Part shown: in pieces, positions 58,235 through 64,000 of the stretch
Layout of the letters: every line of letters begins with the position of its first letter
How positions within the stretch are numbered: the first letter of the stretch is position 1
From: Candidatus Accumulibacter contiguus
GTDB lineage: Bacteria; Pseudomonadota; Gammaproteobacteria; Burkholderiales; Rhodocyclaceae
DNA: 64,000 bases
Reading direction: 5' to 3'
NCBI RefSeq assembly: GCF_012940005.1
Contig: NZ_SPMX01000015.1
Span: 1-64,000, forward strand
Made by a program: the position numbers and the translations under genes
Notes under the pieces: generated by a model
The model's database searches: none
What the model was told of the DNA's origin: nothing
Seen by the model: the letters and a program-made list of their open reading frames with translations, nothing else

Positions 58235-59008
58235 CTAGTCGATCCGCAATGCTTCGACGATCAGGGTGCTCGCTTCTTCACCAGGCTTTTGCGAGCGCCT
58301 GATCTGCACCGGTTTCTCGGCCAGCTCGACCGGAACCCCGCCATCGAAGGTCCGGTACAACCCGGCCACCGAAACCAGTTCGGCATCGAAGCGGGTGCAG
58401 AAAATTCGTGCCCCGGCAGCACCGCTGGCACCGGCAAGTGCGCGACCATGCAGGGGCGCGTAGATGTGAATGTGGCCATCGGCAATGACCTCGGCGCCGG
58501 CATTGACCGCTGCCAGAACCACCAGGTCGCCGCCACGTGCATAGACCTGCTGTCCCGAACGCAATGGCCGGTCGATGAACAGCGCTGGCGCGCTCGCGGC
58601 TGCGGGCGTCGGTGGTGGCGCTTTGGGGGCTGGCTCGGTGACGGGCGGTGGTGGTGCGGCCGTATTGTCGTGCACAGGGATCGCACGTTCGCCGGCAGCG
58701 TAGGTCGGCAAGCCGGCAAAGGCCGCGCTGTAGCGGAGTTCTTCGCTTCCGCCACGTACGCCAATGACGTTCAGTCCGTGTGCCTTCAGCACCTGTTTGA
58801 CGCGCCGCCAGTCGGCCTCGGGTACATCGGCGAGTTGCGCCAGTTCGAGCAATGCGGCGTCACCGTCGAAAAAGTCATCATCACCGAAGAGCCTGCTGGC
58901 CGCTTCGGCTAGTGCTTCCGGCTGCAGGGTGCGCAGAGTGACCACGACCACCGGTAACGTGGTTCCCTTGAACTCGATCAGTTGGATTGTCTTGTTTGTT
59001 CGCTGCAT
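58235..59008 (-). CDS. minC: Septum site-determining inhibitor MinC
   Basis: The 257-residue FtsZ inhibitor has an N-terminal domain ([29 protein letters not shown]) and a Pro/Ala linker ([20 protein letters not shown]). The C-terminal beta-helix domain reads [50 protein letters not shown], with the RSGQ and GG.V...G MinD-binding marks. It is the first gene of minCDE; the 103-bp gap to minD is the only space within the operon. Confidence 0.96.
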   Translation of the reverse strand: MQRTNKTIQLIEFKGTTLPVVVVTLRTLQPEALAEAASRLFGDDDFFDGDAALLELAQLADVPEADWRRVKQVLKAHGLNVIGVRGGSEELRYSAAFAGLPTYAAGERAIPVHDNTAAPPPPVTEPAPKAPPPTPAAASAPALFIDRPLRSGQQVYARGGDLVVLAAVNAGAEVIADGHIHIYAPLHGRALAGASGAAGARIFCTRFDAELVSVAGLYRTFDGGVPVELAEKPVQIRRSQKPGEEASTLIVEALRID

Positions 59009-59168
59009 GGCGCCGTCAGGGAGGTGAATGGAAAAGATCGCGTCAGCCAGCGGCTGGAGAAGCGGCGAAGTCTAGCCGAATCGGCAACAAAGCGAAATAC
59101 GCCGGCGGGCTTCATTCGGTTGCTGGGAAGCTGCATGCGCTGGATCGACAGGCCACCAGATCGCGCGT

Positions 59169-60321
59169 TCAAGGCCAGGCCCTGGCTCCCCAGATCATGC
59201 GACGGGCGACAAAGTGGCGTAGCGGTGGCAGCAGGTCAAGGGTCAGCAGCCCCAGCCCACGCACCACCCGCAGTGGCCCCAGATCGTTGGAAAAGAGGCG
59301 GACCAGGCCATCGGTAAACGCCATGCTAGCGCTGCGGTCGATGCGCCGGCGTCGGGCGTAGGTGGCCAGGGTGCTTGCCTCGCCGGCGTCGCTGCTGATG
59401 TTGGTGCGCAAGGTTTCGGCCAGTTCCCAGGCATCACGCAGGCCGAGGTTGAAGCCCTGTCCGGAGACCGGGTGCAGGCTTTGCGCGGCATTGCCGATCC
59501 ACACCTGTCGGGGAGCGCTGAGCTGTTGGCGGATGCGCAGCGCGAGCGGAAAGCTGGCGCGTGAGCCGCTGCCTACGAAATCGACGTGACCGCCAAAGGG
59601 TGCGCGCAGGGCAGCGAGAAAGTGTTCTTCGTCGAGCTGAAGCAACTCGCTGGCCTTTTCGGGCGGCACGCTGAACACCACTGCGTAGTCCTGACCCAAG
59701 GGTAGCAAGGCGAGAGGGCCGTCAGGAGTGAAACGTTCCCATGCCCGACGAACGTGCGCAGCGAGCGGGCGGACTTCGGCAACGACGGCATGCTGCCGGT
59801 AATCGTACACCCTGACGTCGGGATCGTTGCCGGGAGTGCCCTCGGCATGGACGACGAGGCGTGCAGAGATGCAGCGCGGGCCGCCGTCGCTACCACCGTC
59901 CAGCGTGATCTCGGCGGCTTCCCTAGCGAGGCGGATGGCGATGACTGCGCATTCGTTCAGTAGCCGTGAAGATTCGATGCGGGCATCCAGGTTGGCCGCC
60001 AGATCACGGTAACGCATCACGTAGCCCAGTGCTGGAATGTCGTAGTCCGCCGCGTCGATGAGCGTGCGGCCAAAGCCGCTGCGTTGCGAGACGTGGATGG
60101 TCTCGATCGGCGTGCCGGCGTTGACATTCCATGCTCCGAGGTTTTCGAGAAGTTGCCTGGTTCCGTACGATAGAGCCAGCGCCCGCGGGTCACTGGCCCA
60201 GGCGCCGCGCCGGCGGCTGTCGATCAGCAACACACTGAACGGGCCACCGGCCAGCGCCAGCGCCAGCGTCATGCCGACCGGACCGGCGCCGACGATGGCA
60301 ATATCGACCGCATCGATGGTC

Positions 60322-60329
<8 letters not shown>
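59169..60329 (-). CDS. ubiH: UbiH-like FAD-dependent ubiquinone hydroxylase
   Basis: This 386-residue flavin monooxygenase of the UbiH/UbiF/VisC family has the ADP-binding motif IAIVGAGPVGMTLALALAG, the family motif WIGNAAQSLHPVSGQGFNLGLRDAWELAETL for the second FAD site, and a DPRALALSYGTRQLLENLGAW block near residue 50. UbiH hydroxylates C4 of the ring using O2. Immediate neighbourhood with pepP (8-base overlap) is the same as in E. coli pepP-ubiH, which supports UbiH rather than UbiF or UbiI. Confidence 0.9.
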
Positions 60330-63339
<3,010 letters not shown>

Positions 63340-63358
63340 GCCGTTTCTCCTTGGCGTG

Positions 63359-63486
63359 GAAGTGTCGCGTCAGCGACTCACGAATCTTCCCTCGACAATG
63401 GCAGAGGGCTTGGGGGTTGGGGGTTGGGGGTAGGATAAAGGCATGAATTTCGTGATTGCAGGGTGCCTGGAAAAATCATGTCCGTT
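63359..63486. repeat. Dispersed three-hairpin repeat, copy 3 (inverted, diverged)
   Basis: Read in reverse it shares the ends of copies 1 and 2: the GCGTCAGCGACTCACGAATC side at 63367-63386, and GGGTGCCTGGAAAAATCATG near 63461-63480. The CCCCTCCCC stem is replaced by a G/T-rich run (TTGGGGGTTGGGGG). It lies between the divergent amgK and lptD genes. Confidence 0.65.
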
Positions 63487-63586
63487 GGACGATGATGTTA
63501 AAATGAATGGATTTTATCATCCGATCGGTGCCGCAAAGCGCCTTCCGAAAGAACAACCTGACGTATCCTTTACCGACCACTCCGGA

Positions 63587-64000
63587 ATGACCTTTCCTTC
63601 TCGGCGCAAGCCGCTGACCCTGATCTTCTGCTGCAGTGTGGTCGGCACACTTGCTGCAAGCTTTGCTGGCCAGGTACGGGGGCAGAGTTCGGTACCGTTC
63701 CGGGTCGATCCAGTCCTGCTCGGTTTGCCGCCGGTGAAGCCGGTTGCCAGACCGGTCGCGGTACCTTCTGACCCGCCTGCTGCAGAGGCCAGGTCTGTGC
63801 AGGCACCAGTAGTCGAGACACGGCCGATGCCGGAACCTCCTGCCCCGACGCCGCAGGCCGAGGCCGAACTGCGCAATCGCCGGCAGAAAGAGCTGCCGCG
63901 AACGTCCCGGTTGCGGCAGAGATCGCTTCGCCAGTGGACAGTGCGCCGACGACGGCGGCGAAGCCTCTCGTGTCTGCGGTGCCCTCGCGAGCCGGGTCCT
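63587..64000 (+). CDS. lptD: Probable LptD (LPS assembly protein), N-terminal part
   Basis: From ATG 63587 the product starts MTFPSRRKPLTLIFCCSVVG and continues as a Sec signal ending near residue 30 (AASFAGQVRGQ). SSVPFRVDPVLLGLPPVKPV and an Ala/Pro-rich linker follow. The gene is divergent from amgK-murU, the standard place of lptD. Codons near 63860-63880 appear to lose frame: downstream a different frame reads the more plausible ERAAANVPVAAEIASPVDSA. The frame is also open upstream to ATG 63503, but the shorter start fits a signal peptide. The barrel domain lies outside the window, so the name rests mostly on context. Confidence 0.6.
   Translation, partial: MTFPSRRKPLTLIFCCSVVGTLAASFAGQVRGQSSVPFRVDPVLLGLPPVKPVARPVAVPSDPPAAEARSVQAPVVETRPMPEPPAPTPQAEAELRNRRQKELPRTSRLRQRSLRQWTVRRRRRRSLSCLRCPREPGP

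Overview
This window looks like a chromosomal segment of a high-GC Gram-negative betaproteobacterium. The closest fit is Rhodocyclales, of the Azoarcus/Accumulibacter kind; that placement is my inference. The support is a complete dcw cluster in proteobacterial order with a meso-diaminopimelate-type MurE, the anaerobic ubiquinone genes ubiT-ubiV-ubiU, flg genes with sigma-54 and sigma-28 type promoters, and a tRNA-Ile(CAU) gene split by a small group I intron whose core resembles the Azoarcus intron.

Layout. (1) Positions 1 to about 13.3 kb are accessory DNA full of mobile-element debris. They hold the start of an ISAzo13-like transposase, remains of a DUF2924/recombinase module, a frameshifted IS1634-type transposase, two IS3 fragments, a WrbA fragment and a cation/proton antiporter stub. 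Among these lie a few intact genes: a TRIC-type channel, a monooxygenase-fold protein, a large secreted arylsulfatase, a DUF1254 lipoprotein, a SYLF protein and a small secreted protein with KEVVV repeats. (2) 13.3-15.0 kb holds the intron-bearing tRNA-Ile and a PLP trans-sulfuration enzyme. (3) 15.2-29.7 kb is the flagellar rod/hook locus flgBCDEFGHIJ and flgKL. It is split between flgJ and flgK by 3.6 kb of defence-island debris: a duplicated cas1 tail, a broken pglX-like methyltransferase, vapBC, and intact cas1 and cas2. (4) 29.7-32.5 kb has a lipoprotein, a MepK-like endopeptidase and a frameshifted LdtD-like L,D-transpeptidase. (5) 32.7-33.1 kb is RNase P RNA. (6) 33.3-51.0 kb is the division and cell wall cluster mraZ-rsmH-ftsL-ftsI-murE-murF-mraY-murD-ftsW-murG-murC-ddlB-ftsQ-ftsA-ftsZ-lpxC, preceded by a textbook triple MraZ box. 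(7) 51.0-56.9 kb holds dciA, a Crp/Fnr regulator, an unknown protein behind a sigma-54-like promoter, an EamA transporter and ubiTVU. (8) 57.0-63.3 kb carries minCDE, ubiH-pepP and murU-amgK, and the start of lptD runs off the right edge.

How it fits together. Most of the right half builds or remodels the envelope: peptidoglycan precursors and septation (dcw, min), peptidoglycan recycling (murU, amgK), 3-3 crosslink making and cutting (ldtD, mepK), and LPS (lpxC, lptD). Ubiquinone synthesis is represented both by an oxygen-dependent hydroxylase (ubiH) and by the oxygen-independent UbiTUV proteins, which suits a facultative lifestyle.

Notable signals outside ordinary annotation are: a three-hairpin repeat of about 125 bp present three times (two copies inside flg operons); a 24-codon mini-ORF that bridges ftsW and murG by overlapping both; a sigma-54-like site matching the flgB promoter upstream of an unknown gene; the rearranged cas1/pglX/vapBC cluster; and several single-base frameshifts that could be real decay or sequence errors. 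I did not find a clear, complete, previously undescribed system.
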